DNA from: WTGA01 sp965231865
GTDB lineage: Bacteria > Pseudomonadota > Gammaproteobacteria > Arenicellales > Poriferihabitantaceae
Reading direction: 5' to 3'
Assembly: GCA_965231865.1 (NCBI GenBank)
Contig: CBDDOJ010000001.1
Span: forward strand, 62,001 to 126,000
DNA: 64,000 bases
The notes under the pieces are model-generated. The model searched no databases, had not been told where the DNA came from, and saw nothing but the letters and a program-made list of their open reading frames with translations. The first letter of the stretch is position 1, and every line of letters begins with the position of its first letter. The position numbers were made by a program, and so were the translations under genes. Positions 18,784 to 28,181 of the stretch are shown here, piece after piece.

Positions 18784-19383
18784 ATGCGCGATTCACAAAC
18801 CCGGCACAAAGAGAAAATGCGGCGAAAAAAGGCCGTCGTGGATGAGCGGATTGCCAGGGCCACGGAAATACGGGGGGTTCTCATCCTCCTGAAAGGCAAT
18901 GGCAAGGGAAAAAGCTCCTCGGCTTTCGGCACCATGGCCCGTGCACTGGGGCACGGTCAAAAAGCGGGGCTGATCCAGTTTATCAAGGGCAGAAAAGAGA
19001 CCGGGGAGTACCGGTTTTTCAAGGATCATCCAAATGTCGATTTTCACATCATGGGGCATGGGTTTACCTGGGAAACTCAGGACAAGTCCCAGGACAGGCT
19101 GGCCGCCCGGCAGGCCTGGACCATTGCGGAGCGCATGCTGGGAGATGCCAGGTATGACCTGCTGGTCTTTGATGAAATGTCCTATATGTTCAAGTACGGA
19201 TACCTGGACGTGGGACCGGTGGTCCAGGCTCTCCAGTCCCGCCCGGCCAATCAAAATGTCATCATCACCGGACGTACCATGCATCGCGAACTCATGGAGA
19301 TCGCGGATACGATCAGTGACATTGCCGATCTGGAACATGCTTTTCGCAAGGGCGTGAAAGCCCAGCCTGGCATCGAATGGTAA
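18784..19383 (+). CDS. cobO: Cob(I)yrinic acid a,c-diamide adenosyltransferase
   Basis: 199 residues, the CobO/CobA/BtuR family. It transfers the adenosyl group of ATP to the cobalt of corrinoids. The P-loop GNGKGKSSSAFG is near residue 38, with GLIQFIKG, and the C-terminal signature VIITGRTMHRELMEIAD and AFRKGVKAQPGIEW, all diagnostic. It lies between the chelatase-like gene and cobB, whose start codon overlaps its stop by seven bases, in the riboswitch-controlled operon. Confidence 0.95.
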   Translation: MRDSQTRHKEKMRRKKAVVDERIARATEIRGVLILLKGNGKGKSSSAFGTMARALGHGQKAGLIQFIKGRKETGEYRFFKDHPNVDFHIMGHGFTWETQDKSQDRLAARQAWTIAERMLGDARYDLLVFDEMSYMFKYGYLDVGPVVQALQSRPANQNVIITGRTMHRELMEIADTISDIADLEHAFRKGVKAQPGIEW

Positions 19384-20675
19384 GGGAACCGAAAGCGGCC
19401 TGCCCCGCCCTGTTTGTCTGCGCACCCGCGTCGGGCCAGGGCAAAACCACCGTGACGGCGGGGATTGCCCGGTACCATCGGCAACAGGGGCGGGATGTCC
19501 GGGTATTCAAAACCGGGCCGGACTATCTTGACCCCCTCATTCTGGAGCAGGCATCCGGCAACCCGGTGGCTCAGCTGGACCTGTGGATGGTCGGGAAAGA
19601 CGAGTGCCGGCAAATTATCTACCAGGCGGCCTGTGAGGCGGACCTGGTGCTGGTGGAGGGGGTCATGGGCATGTTCGATGGCCACCCAAGTGGTGCGGAC
19701 ATGGCGCACTATTTTGGTATCCCCATCGCCATCGTCATCGATGCACGATCCATGGCACAAACCTTCGGTGCCATCGCCCTGGGGCTTGCCACCCATCGAA
19801 AGGAACTGCAGATCGCCGGGGTCATTGCCAACAATCTGGGCAGCCAGCGACATCAGGACCTGATTACACAGGCCATGCCTGCCGGACTTCCTCTGCTGGG
19901 TTGTCTGCACCGCCATCCGCAGGCCTGCCTGCCGGAAAGACATCTCGGACTGGTCCATCCTCACGAGGTCGGGGATATGGAACAGCGGCTCGACCGCCTG
20001 GCGGAGATCCTGTTCAATGCCGGGCTGTGCCGGCTTCCCGGACCGGTGGAGTTCCGGCCCGGTCAGACGGCCCGCCCGGACAGGTTGCTGGGGGGGATGC
20101 GGATCGGCATCGCCCGGGACCCGGCCTTCACGTTCATCTATGCGGCGAACATCCGGTTGCTGGAAGAGATGGGAGCAACGTGTGTTTATTTTTCTCCGCT
20201 AAAGGATACGGAACTCCCCGGGGTCGATGCCATCTGGCTGCCGGGAGGCTATCCGGAACTCCATCTTCACGCCCTGGCGGAGAACCACAAGATGCAGCAA
20301 CAGATAAAGGATTTTCATCGCAGCGGAAAAAAAATCCTGGCCGAGTGCGGGGGCATGCTTTACCTCATGGAGTCCCTGACCGATGTTTCCGGGGACCGGG
20401 CGGAAATGCTCGGCATATTGCCGGGAGATGGAATCATGCGGGACCGCGGTGGCTGCCAGGGAATGCAGACCGCTCCCCTGCCCCAGGGAGATGTCCGGGC
20501 CCATGCCCATCACCGCACCCGGTGCGAAAACACACCGGCGCCGGTCGCCTATGGAAAACGGGCCCGGCACCCGGCTCCCGGGGAGCCGGTTTACCAGGTG
20601 GACAATGTCACGGCCAGCTATCTCCATCTCTACTTTCCCTCCAACCCGGAAGCGATTGCGGAGGTCCTGAAATAA
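19377..20675 (+). CDS. cobB: Cobyrinate a,c-diamide synthase
   Basis: 432 residues, a glutamine-dependent amidotransferase acting on the a and c carboxylates of cobyrinate (also named CbiA). The N-terminal dethiobiotin-synthetase-like ATP domain has APASGQGKTTVTAG at about 13-26 and MGMFDG; the C-terminal class I glutaminase domain has the nucleophile Cys in ILAECGGMLYLMESL and a late His. Overlaps cobO and is the last gene of the riboswitch operon; a terminator hairpin follows. Confidence 0.94.
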   Translation: MVREPKAACPALFVCAPASGQGKTTVTAGIARYHRQQGRDVRVFKTGPDYLDPLILEQASGNPVAQLDLWMVGKDECRQIIYQAACEADLVLVEGVMGMFDGHPSGADMAHYFGIPIAIVIDARSMAQTFGAIALGLATHRKELQIAGVIANNLGSQRHQDLITQAMPAGLPLLGCLHRHPQACLPERHLGLVHPHEVGDMEQRLDRLAEILFNAGLCRLPGPVEFRPGQTARPDRLLGGMRIGIARDPAFTFIYAANIRLLEEMGATCVYFSPLKDTELPGVDAIWLPGGYPELHLHALAENHKMQQQIKDFHRSGKKILAECGGMLYLMESLTDVSGDRAEMLGILPGDGIMRDRGGCQGMQTAPLPQGDVRAHAHHRTRCENTPAPVAYGKRARHPAPGEPVYQVDNVTASYLHLYFPSNPEAIAEVLK

Positions 20676-20791
20676 CGGGACTTCTTCCGAATGTCATGCT
20701 CTTTGGCCCACCCCTCGACGTCATCACGAAGGACTGCATTCAAGAAACGGTGCAGGGGGGATTCCGAAACTCCCGTGAAAGTACCGCCAAG

Positions 20792-20820
20792 CGGTGCCCA
20801 CCGGCACCGGGGAATTTTTA
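20792..20820 (+). terminator. Rho-independent terminator after cobB
   Basis: CGGTGCC at 20792-20798 pairs perfectly with GGCACCG at 20803-20809 around a CACC loop, followed by GGGAATTTTTA. It lies 117 bases after cobB and just before the convergent dmdA end. Confidence 0.55.
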
Positions 20821-20825
20821 CCCGG

Positions 20826-21965
20826 TCAATGCCGGACTTTCCAGTTCCTGTCCGCGATCCAGGCCTCCCGGAATTCCTCTCCATTCACATGCACCCGTAA
20901 TGCCCTGCCAGCCTGGTTTGCACTGGCATCAATGGTTGCAAAAGCCAGGTTGGATTTGTATTTCGGGGAATACGCCAGGCTGGTCAGGATACCGACTTTG
21001 CGAGTGTTTTCATCCACGACATCCCAGACAGACCGGGGAGAAGCCAGCGGACTGCCACTGACAGACAGGTGTACCAGATTCTTCCGCACCCCGTTCTCCA
21101 GGATTTCGGTCAAGGCCGCCGCAGACATGAACTCGGCTTCCTTGCCTGGTTCAAGAAACCGGTCCAGCCCGCATTCATACGGGTTGTTTTCCAGGGTCAT
21201 ATCGCTGCCATAGGAAAGAAATCCCCTTTCGATGCGGTCAATAAGATTGGGGCAGCCGGCGCGGATGTTGTATTTCCGGCCCGCTTCCCAGATCACATCC
21301 CATAAATCCAGCCCCTTTGCTCCATCCTGCAGGTAAATCTCAAAGCCACCCTGCCCGCTCCATCCGGACCGGGCGACAACGACCTCCGTACCGGCAATCT
21401 CTGCTTTGGTAAACCAGAAAAACTTAAGGTCCCGAATGCCATCATCCAGTATATCCGCCATCAGGTCATCCGATTTTGGGCCCTGGACCGCGAGGGGACT
21501 GACATCCGGTTCAAAAACCGAAACATCCATCCCTTTTCCATATGCAATCCCCCGTATCCAGTGAAGTACGCCTGAATCCGCGATGGAGACCCAGAACCGG
21601 TTCTCCGCCAATCTCAATATAATCGGGTCATTCACCACGCCGCCATGCTGATCCACCAGTGGTGCATACTTGCACTGGCCAATCCGGCATTTCGACATGT
21701 CCCTGGGAGTGATCAGTTCCACCAGTTCCATGGCATCGGGACCGACAACTTCCACCTGCCTTTCACAGGAGACATCCCAGACCTGTACATGCTCGCACAG
21801 ATGTCGATAATCTTCTTCGGCGGAAATATAGTAGGAGCCCAGCGGCATGTGGTTGTAGGTGGTGAATGCGCTGGCCCTCTGTTCGAACACCCGTTCCTCA
21901 AATGGCGTCTTTCTTATGCGACGGGACAACACCAGACGGGGTAAAATCAATTCGCGTGAATTCAT
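20826..21965 (-). CDS. dmdA: DMSP demethylase-like GcvT-family methyltransferase
   Basis: About 379 residues of the GcvT/aminomethyltransferase fold, which binds tetrahydrofolate. Segments LSRRIRKTPFEERV, YNHMPLG, HVQVWDVSCERQVE, TPRDMSKCRIGQC, IADSGVLHW and ARSGWSGQGGFEIYL resemble DmdA of marine bacteria more than GcvT of the glycine cleavage system, and no gcvH or gcvP is nearby. DmdA moves a methyl group from dimethylsulfoniopropionate to tetrahydrofolate, giving methylmercaptopropionate. The start at 21965 begins right before the conserved RRIRKTPF region; an upstream frame extends to 22043. It diverges from a dmdB-like ligase gene, which strengthens the call. A related GcvT-like demethylase with another substrate is the alternative. 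Confidence 0.75.
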   Translation of the reverse strand: MNSRELILPRLVLSRRIRKTPFEERVFEQRASAFTTYNHMPLGSYYISAEEDYRHLCEHVQVWDVSCERQVEVVGPDAMELVELITPRDMSKCRIGQCKYAPLVDQHGGVVNDPIILRLAENRFWVSIADSGVLHWIRGIAYGKGMDVSVFEPDVSPLAVQGPKSDDLMADILDDGIRDLKFFWFTKAEIAGTEVVVARSGWSGQGGFEIYLQDGAKGLDLWDVIWEAGRKYNIRAGCPNLIDRIERGFLSYGSDMTLENNPYECGLDRFLEPGKEAEFMSAAALTEILENGVRKNLVHLSVSGSPLASPRSVWDVVDENTRKVGILTSLAYSPKYKSNLAFATIDASANQAGRALRVHVNGEEFREAWIADRNWKVRH

Positions 21966-22073
21966 GGGGATTGCTTTATAATCAGCCGCTGAAAAAGCGC
22001 GTATTATGCTATCAAATGTTGTCAGTTGGAAATAGAAATTCATGGATTCAGCGACATATCACAGAAGAAACAG

Positions 22074-23705
22074 ATGAACGATCACTACGAAATACTCGAT
22101 CAGGTTGACGGAATCAATTTTGTTGAACTGACCCCCATATCATTTCTGCGCCGTGCCCGGGATACCTATCCGGATCATCCCGGAATTGTGTACGGCAAGC
22201 GGGCCTATACCTGGAAGGAGGTGGCCGACCGGTGTTTGCGATTGTCCTCGGCACTGAGAAAACTGGGGATAACCAAAGGATCAACGGTGTCCATGATAGC
22301 GGCCAACACCCCGGAACTTGCGGAATGCCACTTCGCGGTGCCCATGTCCGGCGGGGTGTTGAATGCCATCAATACCCGCCTGGACCCGGAAACCATCGCG
22401 TATATTCTCAAGCATGGCGATGCCAGGCTGCTGATCGCCGATACCCGCCTGTCCGATACGGTCTCCGAAGCGCTCGGGATGCTGGAAACTCCCCCTGTGG
22501 TCATTGACATCGAGGATGAGCAGGCAGAAGGAACCGGGAAGCGGCTGTCCGAGTGGACCTACGAAACGCTCCTGGAAAGCGGCGACGAGGACGAGGACTG
22601 GTATCTTCCTGATTCCGAGTGGGACGCTCTGACCCTCAACTATACTTCCGGAACCAGCGGAAAACCCAAAGGAGTGGTGTACCACCACCGGGGGGCGTAC
22701 CTGATGTCCATGGGCACCGTTGCGGCCTGGCAGATTCCAAAGCATGCGCGTTATCTGACCATTGTGCCCATGTTTCATTGCAATGGCTGGGGGCACATCT
22801 GGACCATGGCATTAATGGGCGGCACCCTTTACTGCAACCGGGCAGTCAGTGCAGAAAACATCTTTTCCGCGATCCGGAACTACCGGATCACACACTTCGG
22901 CGGGGCGCCCATTGTCCTCGCCATGCTGGCCAACGCGCCAAAGGAAATCCAGTTCACCCCGGACTATACGATTGAGGTCATGACCGCCGGCGCGCCACCA
23001 CCGAGCAAGGTACTGGAAGCCACGGCACAACTCGGACTGAACGTGACCCATGTCTATGGCCTGACCGAGACATACGGCCATGTCGTGTTTTGTGACTGGC
23101 GCAGGGAGTGGTCCGACCTGACCATCGAAGAACAGGCGGAAATCAAGGCGCGGCAGGGGGTCCGCTTCCCCATGACAGAACTGTCAAGGGTAGTGGATGT
23201 CCATTCCGGAGAACCGGTTCCTGCCGACGGAAAGACCATCGGAGAAATCGTGATCCAGAGCAATACGGTAATGAAGGGCTACTACAAGAACCCGGCCGCG
23301 ACAGACAGTGCGTTCGAGGGTGGCTGGTTTCACAGCGGCGACCTGGCGGTGGTGCACGGCGACGGGTACATTGAAATCAAGGACCGGCTCAAGGATATCA
23401 TTATTTCCGGCGGTGAAAATATTTCCTCCATCGAGGTGGAATCGGTGTTGTACAAGTTTCCGAAAGTCGCGGCGGCGGCCGTCGTTGCCAAGCCCGATGA
23501 AAAATGGGGGGAAACTCCCTGTGCCTTCATTGAACTGAAAGCCGGGGAAGAGTCCTCCGAAGAAGAAATCATCGCATTTTGCAAAGGGAATATGGCGGGA
23601 TTCAAGCGACCGTCACAGGTGGTCTTTCTGGATCTTCCCAAGACCTCCACCGGAAAAATACAGAAGTTCATATTGCGTGAAATGGTGGCGGACGGGGAAG
23701 TATAG
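22074..23705 (+). CDS. dmdB: Acyl-CoA synthetase, probable methylmercaptopropionate-CoA ligase
   Basis: About 543 residues, AMP-forming ANL superfamily. The P-loop YTSGTSGKPKGV lies near 197, with VYGLTETYG, the WFHSGDLAVVHGDGYIEIKDR hinge region and the catalytic Lys in PKTSTGKIQKF near the C-terminus. DmdB converts methylmercaptopropionate to its CoA thioester after DMSP demethylation. The ATG at 22074 follows an AGAAGAAA site; an upstream in-frame ATG (22026) is less likely. Divergent from dmdA and followed by a 3-hydroxyacyl-CoA dehydrogenase. Without context it could serve another medium-chain acid. Confidence 0.75.
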   Translation: MNDHYEILDQVDGINFVELTPISFLRRARDTYPDHPGIVYGKRAYTWKEVADRCLRLSSALRKLGITKGSTVSMIAANTPELAECHFAVPMSGGVLNAINTRLDPETIAYILKHGDARLLIADTRLSDTVSEALGMLETPPVVIDIEDEQAEGTGKRLSEWTYETLLESGDEDEDWYLPDSEWDALTLNYTSGTSGKPKGVVYHHRGAYLMSMGTVAAWQIPKHARYLTIVPMFHCNGWGHIWTMALMGGTLYCNRAVSAENIFSAIRNYRITHFGGAPIVLAMLANAPKEIQFTPDYTIEVMTAGAPPPSKVLEATAQLGLNVTHVYGLTETYGHVVFCDWRREWSDLTIEEQAEIKARQGVRFPMTELSRVVDVHSGEPVPADGKTIGEIVIQSNTVMKGYYKNPAATDSAFEGGWFHSGDLAVVHGDGYIEIKDRLKDIIISGGENISSIEVESVLYKFPKVAAAAVVAKPDEKWGETPCAFIELKAGEESSEEEIIAFCKGNMAGFKRPSQVVFLDLPKTSTGKIQKFILREMVADGEV

Positions 23706-23803
23706 TGGAGAAGTATAGTGGGTAAATATAGTCCGGGTGCAGCCGCGATTCGCCTAACCGCCGACCCGCCATTTTTTACTTTCAAGCCGGAAGGGCTCAT
23801 CTT

Positions 23804-25117
23804 ATGGGATCAATCAAACGTGTAGCGGTACTGGGTTCCGGCACCATGGGGCTGGGAATCGCGGGAATGTGCGCAAATGCCGGCTGCGACGTATTGCTGC
23901 TGGACCTGCACAGGGAATCCTGTGACAACGCACTGCCCAGGCTCCTCGCAGGCCGCGCCCCCGTACTGGAAGATGAAACCCTGCTGCAGCACATCACGAC
24001 GGGGTCCTTTGCCGACGACATGCCGAGGATCGCGGATTGCCAGTGGATCTGTGAAGCCATCATCGAAGAGGTTTCGATCAAGCGTAAGATATTCCGCGAA
24101 GCGGAAAGATACCGGTCCAACGGGTCCATTCTTTCCACCAATACCTCGGGCATCCCCCTTCGTGACCTCTATACCGGCATGCCCGAAAGGCTGCAGCAGG
24201 ATGTTGCCGTCACCCACTTTTTCAATCCCGTTCACGTCATGAAACTGGTTGAACTGGTTCCGGGCACCCAGACCCGGGCTGAAGTCATTCCGGCATTGGC
24301 GGATTTCCTGGGCAATACCGTCGGCAAGGGCGTGGTGTATGCCAAGGACACGGTGAATTTCATTGGCAACCGGATCGGTTGTCTCTGGATCAACGCCGGG
24401 CTTCACCTGGCGGAAAAATCCATCTTGACGGATGGATTGACTGTGGAACAGGTCGATGCGGTGCTGAGTACCCCCATGGGATTCCCGGCCACCGGCCTGT
24501 ACGGTCTGTGCGACCTGATTGGCATTGATGTCATGTACAACGTGAACCGCAACCTGGAAGCGAATCTTCCGGACGACGACTACAGCCGCCGATTCACCGC
24601 CCTGCCCGAAAAGGTACAGGGAATGTATGACCGCGGCCAGCTTGGCCGGAAAACCGGCGGCGGATTTTACAAGCTGATTCGGCATGGAGATGGCCGCAAA
24701 TCCATGGAGGTGTTTGACTTCGCGGGGGAAACGTGGAGAAGCGAATCCCCCGCGACACTGTACGAAAACGAACAATCGTTCCGGGACCTGTTTGAAAACC
24801 CGGACCCCGCGGGGCGGCTGGTCCGGAACCTCATGGCGACCACTTTATGTTATACGGCTGCATGTGTTCCGGAAATCTCGGAGGATATCGTCAATGTGGA
24901 CCGTGCGATGCGCTGGGGCTTCGGGTGGGAAAAAGGCCCCTTCCAGCTCATGGATGAAATCGGGGCCCACCGGCTGGTCGCACTGGCCAGGGAAACTCCG
25001 TTTGCCATGCCCGCCATGCTGCAGGTTCTCATTGATTCCGGAGAATCCACCTTTTACAGGAACCAGGGCACCGAATTCCTGAATGTTTCCGGCCAATGGG
25101 AAAGGGTCCCGGAGTGA
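23804..25117 (+). CDS. 3-hydroxyacyl-CoA dehydrogenase
   Basis: 437 residues. The N-terminal Rossmann domain has the NAD motif VLGSGTMGLGIAG at about 9-21, STNTSG and the catalytic-region HFFNPVHVMKLVELV; the C-terminal domain has DTVNFIGNRIG and GLYGLCDLIGID, and a second partial repeat (RWGFGWEKGPFQLMDEIG) near the end. There is no enoyl-CoA hydratase domain, so it is a stand-alone dehydrogenase oxidising a 3-hydroxyacyl-CoA with NAD. It follows the dmdB-like ligase by about 100 bases and probably belongs to the same acyl-CoA catabolic route; its exact substrate is unknown. Confidence 0.85.
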   Translation: MGSIKRVAVLGSGTMGLGIAGMCANAGCDVLLLDLHRESCDNALPRLLAGRAPVLEDETLLQHITTGSFADDMPRIADCQWICEAIIEEVSIKRKIFREAERYRSNGSILSTNTSGIPLRDLYTGMPERLQQDVAVTHFFNPVHVMKLVELVPGTQTRAEVIPALADFLGNTVGKGVVYAKDTVNFIGNRIGCLWINAGLHLAEKSILTDGLTVEQVDAVLSTPMGFPATGLYGLCDLIGIDVMYNVNRNLEANLPDDDYSRRFTALPEKVQGMYDRGQLGRKTGGGFYKLIRHGDGRKSMEVFDFAGETWRSESPATLYENEQSFRDLFENPDPAGRLVRNLMATTLCYTAACVPEISEDIVNVDRAMRWGFGWEKGPFQLMDEIGAHRLVALARETPFAMPAMLQVLIDSGESTFYRNQGTEFLNVSGQWERVPE

Positions 25118-25187
25118 CCCGTGAAACCGGGATTGACCCGGTTTCATCATCCAGCGTTTTGGCTCCTGTCTCTGATTCCTGAGTGGT

Positions 25188-26336
25188 ATGCAACCGGCGC
25201 TGGAGCGCAAATACCCCTCGGCGGCTTACCTGGAACAGGCCGCACAAAAGCGGTTGCCTGCATTTGTATGGGAGTACCTGTATTGTGGAATGGGGCGCGG
25301 GGATGCGGTCAAACGCAACCGCCATGCGCTGGACCAGGTAAAACTGGTTCCCCGCTACCTCATCGACTCCGATGAGGTGACCATGCACAAGGAGTTTCTG
25401 GGCCAAACGTTCAGTGCACCCTTTGGCGTTGCCCCGGTTGGCCTCGGCGGCCTGGCCTGGCCCAATTCTGCAGAAAACCTCGCCCGGGCATCCCGGGAAC
25501 AGGGCATTCCATTCGTGGCCTCCACGTTCGCCATGGCCAGCCTCGAGACGCTGTATGAGTGTGCGGGCCCCTGCACCTGGTTTCAGCTGTACCGGCCGAA
25601 TCTCACCGCCATTGAAGAAGACCTTCTCAATCGGGCGGAGGCCGCGGGGTACGAAGTGCTGCTGGTGACCGTTGATATCCCCGCACCCATGCGACGGGAC
25701 CACGACATTCGGAATGGGTTTTCCGTTCCGGTCCGGTTTGACTTCCGAAAACTCTGGCAGGCAGCCATGCATCCACAGTGGACATTCGCCATGGCCAGAA
25801 AGGGTTTTCCGTCATTCCAGAACCTGGTCCCGTACATCCCGGAAGCGCTGAAGGGCAATGAGGCACTCCACTATCTTTCGGATATCACGACCGGGCACAT
25901 CACCCCCGATGCCATCCGGCAACTGCGAAAACGATGGAATGGGAAATTGCTGGTAAAGGGAGTGTTGAGCCCCCGTGAAGCGGCCATGTGCCGGGACCTG
26001 GGGGTGGACGGGATCGTCGTTTCCAACCACGGGGGGCGGCAGCTTGCCGCCGCACCCGCTCCCTGCAACATGGTTCGGGACATCCGGGCCACCACCGGGG
26101 AGGATTTTGCCCTCATTGTCGATGGAGGGGTCCGAAATGGCCTGGATATTGCCCGCCTGCTGTTTCTCGGAGCCGACCTTGTCATGATGGGCCGTCCGTT
26201 CTACTATGCCATGGCGGCACTGGGGGACCCGGGAGCCCGGCACATCATGAAAATCTTCAGGAAAGAACTCCGGGGTACCCTGGCACAGCTTGGCTGCCCG
26301 ACAGTGGATGAACTCAAAACATTGCGGACCGGATAG
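25188..26336 (+). CDS. FMN-dependent alpha-hydroxy acid oxidase/dehydrogenase
   Basis: 382 residues, the glycolate oxidase / L-lactate dehydrogenase (LldD) family with a TIM barrel. Visible features are SAPFGVAPVGLGGLAWPNSA for FMN binding, WFQLYRPN, the catalytic HGG in VVSNHGGRQL near 279-288, and the phosphate-binding IVDGGVRNGLDIARLLFLGA. It would oxidise a small 2-hydroxy acid such as lactate or glycolate. It lies 70 bases after the 3-hydroxyacyl-CoA dehydrogenase, same direction, likely part of the same catabolic unit. Confidence 0.88.
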   Translation: MQPALERKYPSAAYLEQAAQKRLPAFVWEYLYCGMGRGDAVKRNRHALDQVKLVPRYLIDSDEVTMHKEFLGQTFSAPFGVAPVGLGGLAWPNSAENLARASREQGIPFVASTFAMASLETLYECAGPCTWFQLYRPNLTAIEEDLLNRAEAAGYEVLLVTVDIPAPMRRDHDIRNGFSVPVRFDFRKLWQAAMHPQWTFAMARKGFPSFQNLVPYIPEALKGNEALHYLSDITTGHITPDAIRQLRKRWNGKLLVKGVLSPREAAMCRDLGVDGIVVSNHGGRQLAAAPAPCNMVRDIRATTGEDFALIVDGGVRNGLDIARLLFLGADLVMMGRPFYYAMAALGDPGARHIMKIFRKELRGTLAQLGCPTVDELKTLRTG

Positions 26337-26356
26337 CCGTTGCCCGGAGATTAACG

Positions 26357-26581
26357 ATGACCGACAAGCTGATCGACAGGAACCCGGACATCCTGGGGGG
26401 AACCCCCGTGTTCGCGGGAACCCGGGTGCCGGTGCGCATCCTGATGGAGCATCTGGAGGCGGGGGACCGGCTCGAGGACTTCCTGGCGGACTACCCCACC
26501 GTGACCCGGGGCCAGGCGATCGGGGTGCTGGACCGAGGGACTGCGGTGCGGGTCACCGGCGGCGATGACACGGCTACCTGA
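26357..26581 (+). CDS. DUF433 domain protein, possible orphan antitoxin
   Basis: 74 residues covering the whole DUF433 domain, with the typical ILGGTPVFAGTRVPVRILMEHLEAG and LADYPTVTRGQAIGVL segments. DUF433 proteins are small DNA-binding-like proteins often encoded with a DUF5615/PIN-like toxin. No such partner follows here; the next 137 bases are non-coding and then an unrelated ATPase begins. The last ten residues diverge from the usual ending, so the original gene end may be altered. Confidence 0.7.
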   Translation: MTDKLIDRNPDILGGTPVFAGTRVPVRILMEHLEAGDRLEDFLADYPTVTRGQAIGVLDRGTAVRVTGGDDTAT

Positions 26582-26662
26582 CGAGTCGATGCCGAGACGC
26601 CTCGCGGCGCCCCCACCCGGCAGCCATAGACACACAGACTGCGATCTGATCAAGTTCGCGCA

Positions 26663-26688
26663 TGTATTGAGTAAATTTACTCAATACA
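26663..26688. promoter_or_regulatory. Perfect 26-bp palindrome, candidate operator
   Basis: A perfectly symmetric sequence with half-site TGTATTGAGTAAA, centred between 26675 and 26676 and ending 31 bases before the DUF4143 ATPase start. Its AT-rich core and position suggest an operator or the ATPase's own recognition site. No U-run follows, so a terminator is unlikely. Confidence 0.65.
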
Positions 26689-26718
26689 ACATATTATCGA
26701 ATACACCATACTTGTACC

Positions 26719-28023
26719 ATGATGGCCTACGAACGAACCCAGGTTTCGACCCTGCTCAGCCGATTGAATGAGAAGCCCCGGCACCTCACAATCGTTACCG
26801 GCCCGCGCCAAACCGGCAAGACCACGGTGGTCCGGCAGGCGCTTGGGAAGCTCGACCGGCCATTTCGTTATGTATCGGTGGATGAACCGGAACCCGCCGC
26901 CCTGCCCCCGGTTCCAAACTCGAGGGGCTTCTCCCTGGAATTCGGGGACCGGCCATGGACCCTGCCTGGCGAACCGGCTGACACACGTTGGCTCGTCCGG
27001 CACTGGGAGCAGGCACGGATGGCCGCCCAGGGTTCTGACCGGGGTTTTGTTCTGGCCATCGACGGAATACAGAAAATTCCGAACTGGTCAGAAACGGTCA
27101 AGGGGCTCTGGGATGCCGACCGGCGGCATGACCGTCCCATTCATGTCGTTCTGATCTGTTCGGTCCCGTTTCGGATGCAGCGGGGAATGAGGGAAAGTCT
27201 TGCCGGCAGATTCGAGACCATCCGTCTTATGCACTGGTCGTTCACCGAAATGTCGGCGGCATTCGGCTTCGATTTTCAGCACCATGTCTATTTCGGGGGC
27301 TCCCCGGGAAATGCCCCATTCATCAAAGAGCCGGGCCGATGGCGCAGATACATCACCGATGCGCTGATTGATCCCGGTATCGTCGAGGATATTCTCGCGA
27401 TGCAACGCGTGGACAAGCCTGCACTGCTGCATCGGCTGTTCCAGCTCAGTGCCGAGTATTCCGGGCAGATCCTTTCATACAACAGAATGCTCGGCCAGCT
27501 TCAGGACGCCGGCAATACCACCACCCTGGCGCGGTATCTGGATCTCCTGTCCAACGCCAGTCTGATTACCGGTCTCCCCAAATACACCGCCGGGATCTAT
27601 CCACGAAAGTCCTCCAGCCCCGGGCTCAACGTTCTCAACACCGCGCTCATGACAATTGCCTCGGGATACACGTTCGAGGAAGCGAAGGCGGACCGGAGCC
27701 ATTGGGGGCGCCTTGTCAAAAGCGCGGTGGGCGCGCATCTGTTCAACACGGGAATCCCCGAACATCACCTGCACTATTGGCGCGAGAAAGGCTCCGAAGT
27801 GGATTTCGTCCTGACACGCGGCCGAAGACTGGTTGCCGCCTTCAAGGTCCAAAGCGGCGCAAGCAGGACCCGAACCAGCGGACTTGAACGATTTGCAGAA
27901 CGCTTCGACGTCCAGGCGGCCGTGGTGGTTGGCGAGGGCGGTCTTCCGATTTCCGAGTTTCTTTCAACTCCCGCTTCGGAATGGCTTGCCGGCCGGGGCC
28001 CGGTTGATGCGCCTCGATGTTGA
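26719..28023 (+). CDS. ATP-binding protein with AAA_14 and DUF4143 domains
   Basis: 434 residues. The N-terminal AAA_14 ATPase has Walker A GPRQTGKT at 28-35 and the segment FVLAIDGIQKIPNWSETVKGLWD as Walker B; the middle has FGGSPGNAPF and the C-terminal DUF4143 part ends in a nuclease-like HYWREKGSEVDFVL followed by VAAFKVQSG. In DUF4143 proteins the last motif is usually an E-x-K; here it reads A-F-K, so a key acid may be lost. In Walker B the usual DE is DG. These widespread genes have no settled function. A perfect palindrome sits in its promoter region. Confidence 0.85.
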   Translation: MMAYERTQVSTLLSRLNEKPRHLTIVTGPRQTGKTTVVRQALGKLDRPFRYVSVDEPEPAALPPVPNSRGFSLEFGDRPWTLPGEPADTRWLVRHWEQARMAAQGSDRGFVLAIDGIQKIPNWSETVKGLWDADRRHDRPIHVVLICSVPFRMQRGMRESLAGRFETIRLMHWSFTEMSAAFGFDFQHHVYFGGSPGNAPFIKEPGRWRRYITDALIDPGIVEDILAMQRVDKPALLHRLFQLSAEYSGQILSYNRMLGQLQDAGNTTTLARYLDLLSNASLITGLPKYTAGIYPRKSSSPGLNVLNTALMTIASGYTFEEAKADRSHWGRLVKSAVGAHLFNTGIPEHHLHYWREKGSEVDFVLTRGRRLVAAFKVQSGASRTRTSGLERFAERFDVQAAVVVGEGGLPISEFLSTPASEWLAGRGPVDAPRC

Positions 28024-28181
28024 CGTTCCGCCGGAGGCTGCTGCGCCCCCAACACACGGCATGGCATCTGCCCCGTGTTTTAGTTCGAAGATGGAGAAGG
28101 CAGTCGCCCTCCCATTGTGTGCCACACGACCAGTCCCTCACATAGCGGCGATCCTCACCGTCGAAACAGACGATGGACCAG

